Positions 35,209 to 44,623 of a DNA stretch of 64,000 nt are shown piece by piece. Position 1 is the first letter of the stretch; each line of letters begins with the position of its first letter. A model generated the notes under the pieces. It was given only the letters and a program-made list of their open reading frames with translations. It did no database searches and was not told where the DNA came from. Source of the stretch: Armatimonadota bacterium (GTDB lineage Bacteria; Sysuimicrobiota; Sysuimicrobiia; Sysuimicrobiales; Sysuimicrobiaceae); assembly GCA_031432545.1 (NCBI GenBank), contig JAVKGX010000006.1:28569-92568 (forward strand), in the 5' to 3' direction. Made by a program: the position numbers and the translations under genes.

Positions 35209-36579
35209 CTAGCCGGCAGCCTTCACGTAGTGGAAGAACCGGACCACCGCCTCGATCCCACGCCACATCAGCGGCAGGTTGACCTTCTCGTTGGGGGCGT
35301 GCACGTTGTCGTCGGGCAGCCCGAAGCCGGTGACGACCACGGGCTGGCCCAGCAGCCGCGCGAACAGGTCCACCACCGGCACCGAACCCCCCTGGCGGAT
35401 GAACCGCGTGGGCGCCCCGTACGCGTCCGTCCACGCCCGGGCGGCCGCCTGTACCGCCGGCACCTCCGGAGAGATCACCCACGGCCTGCCCGTGTGCAGC
35501 TTGCGGACGTCGACCCGATAGACGGGGTGCGTGTTCTTGCGGACGTACCTCTCGAAGGCCCGGAACACCCGGTCTGGGTTCTGGTCGGGGACCAGCCGCA
35601 TGCTCACCTTGGCCAGACACCGAGCCGGCAGCACGGTCTTGGCACCGGGTCCGACGAATCCACCGCCCATCCCGTGGATCTCCAGCGTCGGGCGCGACCA
35701 CAGGCGCTCCCACAGGGAACGGCCTTCCTCACCGAGCGTCCCCTGCACGCCGATGGCCCGCATCCACTCCCGTTCGTCCACCGGCAGCTCGCGCCACGAG
35801 CGCAGTTCTGCTTCGCTGGGATCCCGCACGGTCCGGTAGTAGCCGGGGATGCGGATGCGGTGCTTGCGGTCCCGCAGCGACGCCAGCACGCGCACCATCT
35901 CGTGGAACGGATTCGGCGCCGCGCCGCCGAACACACCGGAGTGGAGGTCCGTGGTCGGGCCTTGCATCTCGATCTCGGTGTAGAGGATGCCGCGCAGGCC
36001 GACGGTGATCGCCGGCACGCCAGTAGCGAAGAACCCGGAATCCATCACGAACGCGCAGTCGGCGCGCAGACGACGCTTGTGGCGCGACACGTAGGCAGCG
36101 ACCTCGACGCCCCCGCTCTCTTCTTCCCCCTCGACGAGCAACTTGACGTTGACCGGCAGCCCGTCGGTGGCGAGCAACGCCTCGATGGCCTTCACCGTGG
36201 CGAAGACCTGCCCCTTGTCGTCGCACGCCCCGCGCGCGTACAGGTTCTCGCCCCGCACGACCGGCTCGAACGGCGCAGACGCCCACAGGTCCAGGGGATC
36301 CACCGGCTGCACGTCGTAGTGCCCGTACACCAGCACCGTGGGCGCGCCGGGGGCGCCCATCCACTCTGCGTACACGAGGGGATGGCGTCGGTCGGACGGT
36401 ACGACCTCGACCTTCCTCACCCCGATCCGCTTGAGGTGGTCGGCGAGCCACTGTGCGGCGCGCTCGCAGTCGGCTGCGTGTTCGGGAAGCGCGCTGATGC
36501 TGGGGATCCGCAGCCACTCCCCCAACTCCCGCAGGAAGCGGTCGCGGTTGTCCTGCGCGTAGGCAAATGCTCCCTCCAT
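35209..36579 (-). CDS. M20 family dipeptidase / metallohydrolase
   Basis: Zinc-dependent exopeptidase, 456 residues. Metal-ligand motifs are VYGHYDVQPVD, ARGACDDKGQ, EGEEESGG and, near the C-terminus, DDNVHAPNEKV. The dimerisation (lid) domain lies about 190-340. The pattern is that of M20 dipeptidases (DapE/CPG2 relatives, carnosinase-like). ATG 36579 has GGGGAGGA upstream; the open frame continues far upstream but only antisense to the S9 peptidase. Divergent from the S9 peptidase, 153 bases apart. Substrate could be dipeptides or N-acyl amino acids. Confidence 0.93.
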   Translation of the reverse strand: MEGAFAYAQDNRDRFLRELGEWLRIPSISALPEHAADCERAAQWLADHLKRIGVRKVEVVPSDRRHPLVYAEWMGAPGAPTVLVYGHYDVQPVDPLDLWASAPFEPVVRGENLYARGACDDKGQVFATVKAIEALLATDGLPVNVKLLVEGEEESGGVEVAAYVSRHKRRLRADCAFVMDSGFFATGVPAITVGLRGILYTEIEMQGPTTDLHSGVFGGAAPNPFHEMVRVLASLRDRKHRIRIPGYYRTVRDPSEAELRSWRELPVDEREWMRAIGVQGTLGEEGRSLWERLWSRPTLEIHGMGGGFVGPGAKTVLPARCLAKVSMRLVPDQNPDRVFRAFERYVRKNTHPVYRVDVRKLHTGRPWVISPEVPAVQAAARAWTDAYGAPTRFIRQGGSVPVVDLFARLLGQPVVVTGFGLPDDNVHAPNEKVNLPLMWRGIEAVVRFFHYVKAAG

Positions 36580-36732
36580 CGCCGGTCCTCCCCGTGTGGC
36601 AACCGCGGGTCGCCCCCATGCCCGCGCCAGGGTTGGATTCGCTCCCCCTGCCCGCGCCGCCTGCTGCCCGCCGGACGTTGGGCACCCGTTGCGGCTGCGG
36701 CGGGCGGCGTACATAGTAAGGGAGGTGGACGC

Positions 36733-38601
36733 ATGATCCCCACTCCCGCCGCGAACCTCAAGAGCGACCCGCTGCGCAGCGCCCGGAGGGCCGGGGCGCA
36801 ACCGCTCGATGTGCAGACGCTCTACCACGCCCGCCGGGTGACCGCGCTGCGCTGGTCGCCCGACGGCACAGACATCTACTTCGAGACGAACATCACCGGA
36901 CGGTACAACATCTGGCGCGTCGGTGCGGACGGCGGGTGGCCGATCCAGATCACGGTGTCCGACGAGTGGACGCACCTGGAGGACCCGGCGCCGGACGGCC
37001 GCTGGCTCGTCTACACACAGGACGTCGGCGGCAACGAGAAGCCCAACATCTACCTGCTGCCGCCCACCGGCGGCCCGGCGCGCAACGTCACGAACACTGA
37101 AGGTGTCGCGTACCACGCGATCCAATGGTTGCCGCGCCAGGGCCGGCTGTTGTTTTCCGCCGAACGCGAAGCCCCCGGCGCCTACATGGTCTATCTCCTC
37201 GACCCGCAGACCGGTGACGTCGAGCGCGTGGCCGGCAACGAGACCGGCGAGTGCATCCACCTCCGCAGCAGCCCCGACGGCCGCCACCTGGCACTGGTAA
37301 GGACGCGGGACTTCCACCACACCGGCGTGACCGTGCTGGACCTGAGATCAGGCGAGGAACGCGTGCTCGTGCCGATCGACGAGACGACCGCGACGTACGC
37401 GGTCGACTGGACGCGCGATGGCAGGGGCCTGTTCATCGTCTCCAACCGCACCCCCTGGGAATGCGACACCGCGGGATTGCTCGATGTGGCGACGGGTGCG
37501 ATCCGCTGGCTGACCGCCTCGGAGTGGGAGACCTACGTCGTGTGCGTCTCCCCGGTCGAGGAGCGGTACGTCTACTACCGCAACGAGGCGGGCACGCACC
37601 ACGTCTTCGTCCGCGATCTGGGAGACCACGAAGTCCGAATCCCGCTGCCCCCGGGCGTGCTCACGCACGGCACGGCGCGGTTCTCGCCGGACGGTGGGCG
37701 CGTCGCCTTGCTCTACGAGTCGGCCGGCAGCCCCCCGGAGATCTGGGTCTACGACCTGCGGACGGACGAGGTTCGACAGATCAGCCAATCGCTCGTGGGC
37801 GGATTGACGCCGGACCACTTCGTGGTGCCACAGCTCGTCACATATCCGTCGTTCGACGGGACGCCAATCGCCGCGTTCGTCTACCTGCCGCCCAACGCCG
37901 AACCCGACCGGACCTGTCCGGGTATCGTCTACGTGCACGGGGGGCCCGCCTGGCAGCACAGCAACGGTTGGTTCCCCAACCTCCAGTACCTGGTGTCGCA
38001 CGGTTTCGTCGTGATCGCACCCAACTACCGGGGGTCGACGGGGTTCGGCCGGCCGTTCGAGGAGTCCAACCGTCGCGACCTCGGCGGCGGCGACCTGCGC
38101 GACGTCGTCGCGTCCGCGGACTTCCTCCGACAGACCGGCTACGTGGACCCCCGGCGGATCGCGGTGATGGGCGGTTCGTACGGCGGCTACATGACGCTGA
38201 TGGCGCTGACGAAGTACCCGGAGGTGTGGGCCGCGGGCGTGGCAATCGTCCCGTTCGCCAACTGGTTCACCGAGTACCAGAACGAGGATCCGACGCTGCA
38301 GGCGTACGACCGGATGATGATGGGAGACCCCGAGGAGGACACCGAGCTGTGGCGCGAGCGGTCGCCGATCTTCTTCGTCGACCGCATCCGCGCGCCCCTG
38401 CTGCTGCTCGCCGGCGCCAACGACATCCGCTGCCCTCCGGAAGAAACCCGGCAGATCGTCGAGGCGGTACGAGAGGCCGGCGGCGTGGCCGAGGCGAAGA
38501 TCTACGACGACGAGGGACACGGGTTCGCCCGGCGAGAGAACCAGATCGACGCGTTCCGCCGGACCGCGGACTTCCTGAGCAAGCACCTGGGACGGCCCTG
38601 A
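36733..38601 (+). CDS. S9 family prolyl oligopeptidase / acylaminoacyl peptidase
   Basis: 622 residues. N-terminal seven-bladed propeller-like domain (about 30-360, with repeated WSPDGT, PDGRWL, SPDGRH, SPDGGR blades) and C-terminal alpha/beta hydrolase. Catalytic Ser in GGSYGGYM (about residue 481), Asp in AGANDIRCP and His in DEGHGF. GGAGGTGGAC precedes ATG 36733; a TACATA -10-like box lies at 36710-36715. Cytoplasmic peptide or acyl-peptide hydrolase. It starts a run of co-oriented peptidase genes (M42, then M17). Confidence 0.95.
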   Translation: MIPTPAANLKSDPLRSARRAGAQPLDVQTLYHARRVTALRWSPDGTDIYFETNITGRYNIWRVGADGGWPIQITVSDEWTHLEDPAPDGRWLVYTQDVGGNEKPNIYLLPPTGGPARNVTNTEGVAYHAIQWLPRQGRLLFSAEREAPGAYMVYLLDPQTGDVERVAGNETGECIHLRSSPDGRHLALVRTRDFHHTGVTVLDLRSGEERVLVPIDETTATYAVDWTRDGRGLFIVSNRTPWECDTAGLLDVATGAIRWLTASEWETYVVCVSPVEERYVYYRNEAGTHHVFVRDLGDHEVRIPLPPGVLTHGTARFSPDGGRVALLYESAGSPPEIWVYDLRTDEVRQISQSLVGGLTPDHFVVPQLVTYPSFDGTPIAAFVYLPPNAEPDRTCPGIVYVHGGPAWQHSNGWFPNLQYLVSHGFVVIAPNYRGSTGFGRPFEESNRRDLGGGDLRDVVASADFLRQTGYVDPRRIAVMGGSYGGYMTLMALTKYPEVWAAGVAIVPFANWFTEYQNEDPTLQAYDRMMMGDPEEDTELWRERSPIFFVDRIRAPLLLLAGANDIRCPPEETRQIVEAVREAGGVAEAKIYDDEGHGFARRENQIDAFRRTADFLSKHLGRP

Positions 38602-38618
38602 GCCGGGGAGGCTTGCAG

Positions 38619-39689
38619 ATGTACGACACGATGCAGATGCTGCGCGAGATCACCGAGGCGCCCGGCGTGCCCGGGTTCGAGGAGCCGGTGCGGCAGGTGA
38701 TGCACAAGTACCTGAGCCCCCTCGGCGAGATCCTCCACGACCGCCTGGGCAGCATCGTCGCCCGCAAGGAAGGAAGCGCCGCACAACCCAAGGTGATCGT
38801 CGCCGGGCACATGGACGAGATCGGCTTCTTGGTGACCCGCATCACCGACGAAGGCTACGTGAAGTTCCAGACGCTGGGCGGGTGGTGGTCCCAGGTGATG
38901 CTGGCCCAGCGGGTGCAGGTGCTCACGCGCCGGGGCCCCGTGCTGGGGGTGATCGGCAGCAAGCCGCCGCACATCCTGCAGGAAGAGGAGCGCAAGAAGG
39001 CCGTCGAGATCAAGGACCTGTACATCGACGTCGGGGCGTCCGATCGCGAGGAGGCGCAGCGGTTTGGCATCCGCCCGGGCGATCCGATCGTGCCCACGAC
39101 ACCGTTCACCGTTATGCGCAACGACAGGCTGTTGATGGCCAAGGCGTGGGACAACCGGTTCGGCTGCGCGGCGATGATCGAGATCCTGCGGGCCCTGCAG
39201 GACATCGACCACCCCAACACCGTCTACGGCGTGGGCAACGTCCAGGAGGAAGTGGGACTGCGCGGCGCGCAGACCACCGCCCACCTCGTGCAGCCCGACA
39301 TCGGCATCGCGCTGGACACGGGCATCGCCGGCGACACGCCGGGGATCAAACCGGACGAGGCGCAGGGAAAGCTGGGGCGGGGGCCGGTCATCTTCCTGTA
39401 CGACGGCTCCATGATCCCCCACGTGCGGCTGCGCGACCTGGTGATCGAGATCGCTGAGTCGGAGGGCATCCCCTACCAGTTCGACCACGTTGCGCGCGGT
39501 GGCACCGACGCGGGCAAGATCCACGTCTTCGGCACCGGCGTACCCTCCATCGTGATCGGCGCGCCGGTGCGCTACATCCACAGCCACAACGCGATCTTGC
39601 ACCGCGACGACTTCGACAACGCCGTCCGCCTGTGCGTCGCCCTCATCCAGCGACTGGACCGCGCAACCGTGGAGCGGATCGCAGCGTGA
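38619..39689 (+). CDS. M42 family metallopeptidase (tetrahedral aminopeptidase / glutamyl aminopeptidase)
   Basis: 356 residues. Metal and catalytic motifs are AGHMDEIGF, AWDNRFGC, VQEEVGLRG and DTGIAGDTPG. The PDZ-like/beta-barrel dimerisation region lies about 70-165. M42 enzymes form 12-subunit tetrahedra that trim peptides. It follows the S9 peptidase by 17 bases with GGGGAGG eight bases before the ATG, so the two are likely co-expressed for peptide use. Confidence 0.95.
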   Translation: MYDTMQMLREITEAPGVPGFEEPVRQVMHKYLSPLGEILHDRLGSIVARKEGSAAQPKVIVAGHMDEIGFLVTRITDEGYVKFQTLGGWWSQVMLAQRVQVLTRRGPVLGVIGSKPPHILQEEERKKAVEIKDLYIDVGASDREEAQRFGIRPGDPIVPTTPFTVMRNDRLLMAKAWDNRFGCAAMIEILRALQDIDHPNTVYGVGNVQEEVGLRGAQTTAHLVQPDIGIALDTGIAGDTPGIKPDEAQGKLGRGPVIFLYDGSMIPHVRLRDLVIEIAESEGIPYQFDHVARGGTDAGKIHVFGTGVPSIVIGAPVRYIHSHNAILHRDDFDNAVRLCVALIQRLDRATVERIAA

Positions 39690-39711
39690 CCGAACCGCCG
39701 AAGGCCCCACG

Positions 39712-40542
39712 ATGAACGCCTCCGGTCTGCTCGACAGCCTGGCGACGGCCGACGGACGCCGGCGGTTCGGACTGTGGATGCTGGCGCTGTGCCTGGCCGG
39801 CGCGCTCGCGACCGCTGCGGTCCTGGGATGGCACCGCTGGTTCTTCGCAGTGATCCTGTGGCTGGGGGGCGTCTATGTGCCGGCACGCCTGGTCGCCGAG
39901 GTCCTCGGCGCACGGGGCCGCCGGATGCAGGACCGCTACCGGCAAGCGCTGCCCGACCGCATCACGCGCGGCAACCTGCCGCTGGTCGCCCGGGGTCTGT
40001 ACGAGCGGGACGTGCTGATGCCGCGCATCGTAACGCCACCGTACGCCGCCAAGGTCACGGAAACCGTGATCGCCGTCGGGAACGAGGCGTTCGACCGCGC
40101 GGATGCCGGAGAGGAGATCCGACGGGCCGCCGTGCGTTTTGCCGCTGTCGCCGACGGCTGGATGAGCGAGATGCGTCTGGTCCGAGAGGCTGACCCCGCC
40201 TCCACAAACATCCAGGCGCGCTGGCACGACATCCGGTCACTGTCCGTCCTCGCCGCCGCAACGCGTGTGCTGGTTGCGCTGTACGAGGAAATCGCCCGCC
40301 AGCCCTTCTACGGACCCGCCATCGACGCCCAGCAGATCCGCGACTTCCTCGACGCGTCGCTGGATTACCTGGACCGCGCGGCGATCGACCCGGACGTTCC
40401 CCCCTGGACGGGCTCGCTGCTGGGCCTGTGGACGGCCGAGAGCACGGAGCTGCGGGCGCGATGGGATGCGTTCGTCTCCGTGCAGGGACCCGCCCCTTCC
40501 CGGATCTCGGCAGTTTTAGAGATCGCGATGGGGCCGCGTTGA
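39712..40542 (+). CDS. Uncharacterised membrane-anchored protein
   Basis: 276 residues, not recognised. Two adjacent hydrophobic segments near the N-terminus (LWMLALCLAGALATAAVLG and FFAVILWLGGVYVPARLVAEVLG) are followed by a long, mainly helical soluble domain of about 200 residues rich in Arg, Ala, Asp and Glu. It follows the M42 gene by 22 bases and precedes the cyclodeaminase homologue by 10, so it lies inside the rightward peptidase/amino-acid operon. No catalytic motif is seen. It could be a membrane scaffold or an operon-specific accessory protein. Confidence 0.7.
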   Translation: MNASGLLDSLATADGRRRFGLWMLALCLAGALATAAVLGWHRWFFAVILWLGGVYVPARLVAEVLGARGRRMQDRYRQALPDRITRGNLPLVARGLYERDVLMPRIVTPPYAAKVTETVIAVGNEAFDRADAGEEIRRAAVRFAAVADGWMSEMRLVREADPASTNIQARWHDIRSLSVLAAATRVLVALYEEIARQPFYGPAIDAQQIRDFLDASLDYLDRAAIDPDVPPWTGSLLGLWTAESTELRARWDAFVSVQGPAPSRISAVLEIAMGPR

Positions 40543-40552
40543 CCCTGCGCAG

Positions 40553-41536
40553 ATGACGGACGCTTCGGAAGGCCGAGGTCTGCTGTTGCTCACCGAGGCC
40601 GAGGTCGCGGCGTTGCTCCCCATGCCGGACCTGATCCGCACCTTGGAGGACGCCTTCCGCGCCAAGGCGGCCGGCGAAGCCACGAACCAACCGCGGACCC
40701 GGGTGGTGGCGGCGGCCGGCGGCGTGCTGCACGTCATGTCCGCCGCCTGGGACGCGGGGGGCGTCATGGGGTTGAAGGCCTACACCACCGGCCCAGGGGG
40801 CGCACGGTTCGTCGTCCACCTGTACCGAACCGACGGCACGCCGTTGGCGCTGATGCAGGCGGACGTGTTGGGCCAGCGCCGCACCGGGGCGGCCACGGGG
40901 CTGGCGACCCGATGTATGGCCCGCCCGGACGCGTTCGCCGTGGCGATCCTGGGCAGCGGGTGGCAGGCGCGGACACAACTGGAGGCCGTGTGTGCCGTGC
41001 GCACGATCGAGCGGGCCACAGTCTACAGCCGGACGCCCCAGCGACGCGAGCGCTTCGCGGCCGAGATGTCCGAGCGGCTCGGCGTCCCCGTCGAGGCCGC
41101 GCCGTCGGCAAAGGGGGCAGTGCGGGAGGCCGACATCGTCTGCACGATCACCTCTTCGCGCGATCCCGTGCTGCTGGGAGAGTGGTTAGAGCCTGGGATG
41201 CACGTCAACGCCGCGGGGGTGAACTGGGCCAACCGCCGTGAACTCGACGCGGAGGCGGTGCGGCGGGCGGCGCGGGTCGCCGTCGACGACTTGGCGCAGG
41301 CGAGGGTCGAGTGCGGCGACCTGATCTGGGCGGCTTCCGAGGGTGCGTTCGCCTGGGGGAGTGCGATCGAGCTGGCGGACGTGGTGGCCGGACGGGTGGT
41401 GGGCCGTGCGTCGCCGGACGAGATCACCCTGTTCGCCTCCCAGGGGATCGCCCTGGAGGACATCGCCGCTGCGAAGCTCGCCTACGACAACGCGATCGCC
41501 GGCGACATCGGCCGCCGCTTCGATCTCGGTTCCTGA
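40553..41536 (+). CDS. Ornithine cyclodeaminase / mu-crystallin family protein
   Basis: 327 residues with an N-terminal dimerisation half and a C-terminal Rossmann domain (FAVAILGSGWQARTQLEAVCAV, GxGxxA-type loop). Family motifs near the start (LTEAEVAALLPMPDLIRTLEDAF) and NAAGVNWANRRELD in place of the common GSxxPxxxE region are present. Members include ornithine cyclodeaminases, alanine and ketimine reductases and iminosuccinate/strombine-type enzymes, so the substrate is uncertain. It sits in a run of peptide and amino-acid genes. Confidence 0.9.
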   Translation: MTDASEGRGLLLLTEAEVAALLPMPDLIRTLEDAFRAKAAGEATNQPRTRVVAAAGGVLHVMSAAWDAGGVMGLKAYTTGPGGARFVVHLYRTDGTPLALMQADVLGQRRTGAATGLATRCMARPDAFAVAILGSGWQARTQLEAVCAVRTIERATVYSRTPQRRERFAAEMSERLGVPVEAAPSAKGAVREADIVCTITSSRDPVLLGEWLEPGMHVNAAGVNWANRRELDAEAVRRAARVAVDDLAQARVECGDLIWAASEGAFAWGSAIELADVVAGRVVGRASPDEITLFASQGIALEDIAAAKLAYDNAIAGDIGRRFDLGS

Positions 41537-41613
41537 GCGCCACCTCCTCCGCCTGTCCTGGGAACAGGGTCCGGCGAGAGGGACCGAGCACCGAAGCCAA
41601 CGGAGGTGACCTG

Positions 41614-43083
41614 GTGGAAGTCACGACGACCGCATCGAGCTGGAACGAGGTACGCGCGGACGTCTTGGCGGTGCTGCTCGAAGAGGGCGACCCGCTGGCT
41701 GCCCTGGCCGACGTGGACCGCGCGCTCGGCGGCTGGATTGCCGACGCGGTTCGGCCCGCGGACTACATGGCCAGGCGCGACAGGACGCTGCTTTTGTTCA
41801 CGCACGGCAAGGCGGCAACCGGACGCATGCTGCTGGTGGGCATGGGCGCGCCCACAGAGGGGCACGAACGCGCCGACGGCGTACGGCGCGCGGCCGCCTT
41901 GGCCGCCCGGGAGGCGCGCACGCTGCGGGCGAGGCGTCTGGCGGTGTGGTGTCCGGGCATCGATCCGCGCGACAGCGCTGCGGCGATCGTCGAGGGTGCC
42001 CATCTGGGTGCGTATCGATACGAGGCCTACAAGAAGTCCGACGAGCCGCGCATCGAGCACCTGCAGATCCTCGCACCGCGCAACCGGCAGACCCAGGGCG
42101 CCCTGCAGCGTGCGCGGGTGATGGCCGAGGCCACGTGCTTTGCGCGCGACCTCGTCAACGGGCCGCCCAACGAGGTCACCCCCACCTCGCTCGCCCAGAC
42201 GGCACGTTCGATCGCCCGTCAGACCGGCCTGCGCCTTACCGTCTACGGTCCAGAACAGCTGCGGCGCATGGGCGCCGGTGGCATCCTTGCCGTCGGGCAG
42301 GGCAGCCGCCAGCCGCAGCAGATGATCGTCCTGGAATACCGGCCGCACCGCACCCAGAAGACCTATGCGCTGGTCGGCAAGGGCGTGACGTTCGACGCCG
42401 GCGGCCTGGACATCAAGACGCACGAGGGGATGGAGACGATGAAGTCCGACATGGCGGGCGCGGCGGCGGTGCTGGCGGCGATGCGGGCGCTGCCGACGCT
42501 CGACGTGCGGCACCGTGTGTACGGGGTCGTCGGCGCCGTCGAGAACATGCTCGGGGGGGCGGCGTTCAAGCCGGGCGACATCGTGCGCGCGATGAACGGC
42601 AAGACGATCGAGATCAACAACACGGACGCCGAGGGCCGCGTCGTCCTCGCCGACTGCTTCAGCTACGTCGTCCGGCACAACCCCGACGCCATCGTGGATC
42701 TCGCCACGCTGACCGGCGCGGCGATGGTCGCGCTCGGCCACCACGCGGCAGCGGTGATCGGCAACGACCGGGCGCTCGTGGGGGACTTGATCCGCGCCGG
42801 ACAGGCGGCGGGCGAGCGCATCTGGGAGCTGCCGTTGTACGAGGAGTTCGCAGAAGCGATGCGCAGCGACGTCGCGGACCTGAAGAACTCCGGGGGGCGG
42901 TACGGCGGCGCACAGAAGGGCGCAGCGTTCCTGCGCGAGTTCACCGGTGGCCGCCCCTGGGCCCACCTCGACATCGCCGGCCCGGCCTTCCTCGACAAGT
43001 CCGAAGGGCAAGCGCCGCACCTGCCCAGGGGCGCCACCGGCTTCGGGGTGCGTACCCTGCTGCGGTGGTTGCTGTCGGCGTAG
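41614..43083 (+). CDS. pepA: M17 leucyl aminopeptidase
   Basis: Cytosolic hexameric zinc/manganese aminopeptidase, 489 residues. Two-metal motifs are all present: VGKGVTFDAGGL, GMETMKSDMAGAAAV and the signature NTDAEGRVVLAD; the bicarbonate-site Arg is in the last. GTG 41614 is chosen because GGAGGTGA lies five bases upstream; there is no better start before it. The C-terminus GATGFGVRTLLRWL is typical. Third peptidase in the rightward cluster. Confidence 0.95.
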   Translation: MEVTTTASSWNEVRADVLAVLLEEGDPLAALADVDRALGGWIADAVRPADYMARRDRTLLLFTHGKAATGRMLLVGMGAPTEGHERADGVRRAAALAAREARTLRARRLAVWCPGIDPRDSAAAIVEGAHLGAYRYEAYKKSDEPRIEHLQILAPRNRQTQGALQRARVMAEATCFARDLVNGPPNEVTPTSLAQTARSIARQTGLRLTVYGPEQLRRMGAGGILAVGQGSRQPQQMIVLEYRPHRTQKTYALVGKGVTFDAGGLDIKTHEGMETMKSDMAGAAAVLAAMRALPTLDVRHRVYGVVGAVENMLGGAAFKPGDIVRAMNGKTIEINNTDAEGRVVLADCFSYVVRHNPDAIVDLATLTGAAMVALGHHAAAVIGNDRALVGDLIRAGQAAGERIWELPLYEEFAEAMRSDVADLKNSGGRYGGAQKGAAFLREFTGGRPWAHLDIAGPAFLDKSEGQAPHLPRGATGFGVRTLLRWLLSA

Positions 43084-43085
43084 GG

Positions 43086-43337
43086 ATGCGCGGCCACCCG
43101 CTCGTCGACGTGATCGGCTGGACCGGCGCGGCCGCGCTGCTGGCGGCGTACGCTCTCGTCTCCACCCGCCGCCTCGGCGGGGCCTCGGTGCCCTACCAGC
43201 TGCTGAACGCCTTCGGCAGCGTCCTGCTGGGGATCAACAGCGTGTACTACGGGGCGTTTCCCTCCGCCTTCGTGAACACCATCTGGCTGGGCATCGCCGT
43301 GTACGCGCTCCATCGGGCGCGGGCCGTGCGCCGATGA
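43086..43337 (+). CDS. CBU_0592-like small membrane protein
   Basis: 83 residues with three hydrophobic segments: VIGWTGAAALLAAYALVS, PYQLLNAFGSVLLGINSVYYGAFPS (key residues: YQLLNxxGS) and FVNTIWLGIAVYALHRA. The YQLLNxxGSxxLxxxS pattern is characteristic of the CBU_0592 family of unknown function. It begins two bases after the M17 stop with no clear ribosome binding site, suggesting coupled translation. Confidence 0.82.
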   Translation: MRGHPLVDVIGWTGAAALLAAYALVSTRRLGGASVPYQLLNAFGSVLLGINSVYYGAFPSAFVNTIWLGIAVYALHRARAVRR

Positions 43338-43368
43338 CGATGCGGCGAGGTCGAACGGGCGCCCGGCC

Positions 43369-43860
43369 CTACCGGTTGTCGGCCAGGCGCCGCCGGGCCT
43401 CCTCGATCAGCCGCTGCGCGGATCCCGCACCCTCCCACCCGTAGATCTCTACCGGCTTGCGCTCGAGGTTCTTGTACACGGCAAAGAAGTGCTCGACCTC
43501 CTTGAGGAAGTGCGGAGGGACGTGCTCCAGCTCGTAGATCCCGGCGAAGCGCGGGTCGCCGACGGGTACGGCCAGCACCTTCTGGTCCCTGCCCTTCTCG
43601 TCGCGCATGTCCAGCACGCCGATCGGCCGGACCTCGACCAGGCACCCAGGAAACGTCGGCTCGTAGGTGAAGATCAGGACGTCCAGGTGGTCCCCGTCTT
43701 CGGCCACCGTCTCCTCGATGTATCCGTAGTCGGCCGGGTAGTGCAGCGGCGAGTACAGAACCCTCTCGAGCCGGATCCCGCCGTGCGCGGGATCTATCTC
43801 GTACTTGTTCCGGCTCCCCTTGGGGATCTCGACGCGGGCGAGCACCGTCGTGTTCTTCAA
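43369..43860 (-). CDS. ppa: Inorganic pyrophosphatase (family I)
   Basis: Hydrolyses pyrophosphate, 163 residues. Signature residues are present: YPADYGYI, EDGDHLDVLI (catalytic Asp pair; the usual Pro is His) and KVLAVPVGDPRF, with lysines in GSRNKYE. TTG 43860 is the likely start: AAGGAG lies six bases upstream and it overlaps the preceding stop (TTGA), giving the correct family N-terminus. An ATG nine codons upstream lies inside the neighbour and has no ribosome binding site. Translationally coupled to the MBL hydrolase. Confidence 0.94.
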   Translation of the reverse strand: MKNTTVLARVEIPKGSRNKYEIDPAHGGIRLERVLYSPLHYPADYGYIEETVAEDGDHLDVLIFTYEPTFPGCLVEVRPIGVLDMRDEKGRDQKVLAVPVGDPRFAGIYELEHVPPHFLKEVEHFFAVYKNLERKPVEIYGWEGAGSAQRLIEEARRRLADNR

Positions 43861-44525
43861 GCTTTCTCCTTCCAGTCCATCACCCACACCTCCCGCTGGT
43901 CGGGCAGCGGCAGCGCCTTCACCCGGTGGCCGACGCGCGTGATGCCCCTCTTGCCCTGCAGGAAACCGTCGAGCGTGGCGATCGGCCAGTCCCCGTTGAC
44001 CTCGGTCTTGTAGTGCATGGGGATCACGACCCGCGGCCGGAGTCGGTCGATGACCGAGTCGGCGGTCTTCGCGTCGATCGTGTAGTGGCCACCTACTGGG
44101 ATCATCAGGATGTCCGGGTTGCGGGCCGCCCGCGCTGCCGCGTTGTCCAGGTCGTGCCCCAGGTCGCCGGCATGCAGTACCTTCACGGCGTTGCCCTCGA
44201 TGCAGAACATCGCATTCTTGCCGCGCTGCGAACCCTGCGTCTCGTCGTGGTACGTGGGAATGGCCGAGATCTTGACGTCGCGAAACGTCTCCGAGACCTC
44301 CGCGAAGTCCCGTCCGTCGTTGGCCAGGCCGCGGATCACCTTCGGCGAGCCCGCCGCCATCGGAAGGTGGTTGTGGTCGAAGTGCTCGTGGCTGATCAGC
44401 ACCAGGTCGGCTTCAACCCGCGGGATCGGATACCCGACCTGCTCGTTGAACGGATCGATGAGAATGCGCGTCCCTTCCTTGGTCTCCAGGAGGAAGCACG
44501 CGTGGCCGAAGTAGGTGATCTTCAT
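43857..44525 (-). CDS. MBL-fold metal-dependent hydrolase (UlaG/COG2220-like)
   Basis: 222 residues. Zinc-binding motif SHEHFDHNH, then HAGDLGH and IPMHYKTE complete the metallo-beta-lactamase ligand set. The start MKITYFGHACFLLE is typical of COG2220 proteins that act on lactones or phosphoesters, with activity mostly undefined. First gene of a two-gene unit with pyrophosphatase. The purine-rich gap to the divergent amidohydrolase is 98 bases. Confidence 0.9.
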   Translation of the reverse strand: MKITYFGHACFLLETKEGTRILIDPFNEQVGYPIPRVEADLVLISHEHFDHNHLPMAAGSPKVIRGLANDGRDFAEVSETFRDVKISAIPTYHDETQGSQRGKNAMFCIEGNAVKVLHAGDLGHDLDNAAARAARNPDILMIPVGGHYTIDAKTADSVIDRLRPRVVIPMHYKTEVNGDWPIATLDGFLQGKRGITRVGHRVKALPLPDQREVWVMDWKEKA

Positions 44526-44611
44526 GGCTCCGCCCCCTTCCTCGGTTCTCGGTCTAACGATTCCCCGCCGACCGCTCGCTCTCCTCGCCCGCCGCCGGCC
44601 GTCCCGTCGGA

Positions 44612-44617
44612 TACACT
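44612..44617 (+). promoter_or_regulatory. -10 box for a leaderless amidohydrolase transcript
   Basis: TACACT, six bases before ATG 44624, with no Shine-Dalgarno sequence in between. The predicted transcription start coincides with the start codon. Confidence 0.5.
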
Positions 44618-44623
44618 GTTCCC

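Noticed and set aside
36580-37320. Long upstream extension of the M20 peptidase frame
   Set aside because: The extension runs antisense to the S9 peptidase N-terminus and has no family similarity; a strong ribosome binding site supports ATG 36579.
41537-41613. Possible T-box or other riboswitch before the M17 peptidase
   Set aside because: Only a five-base CCTGT/ACAGG hairpin is present; no T-box bulge or terminator was found.
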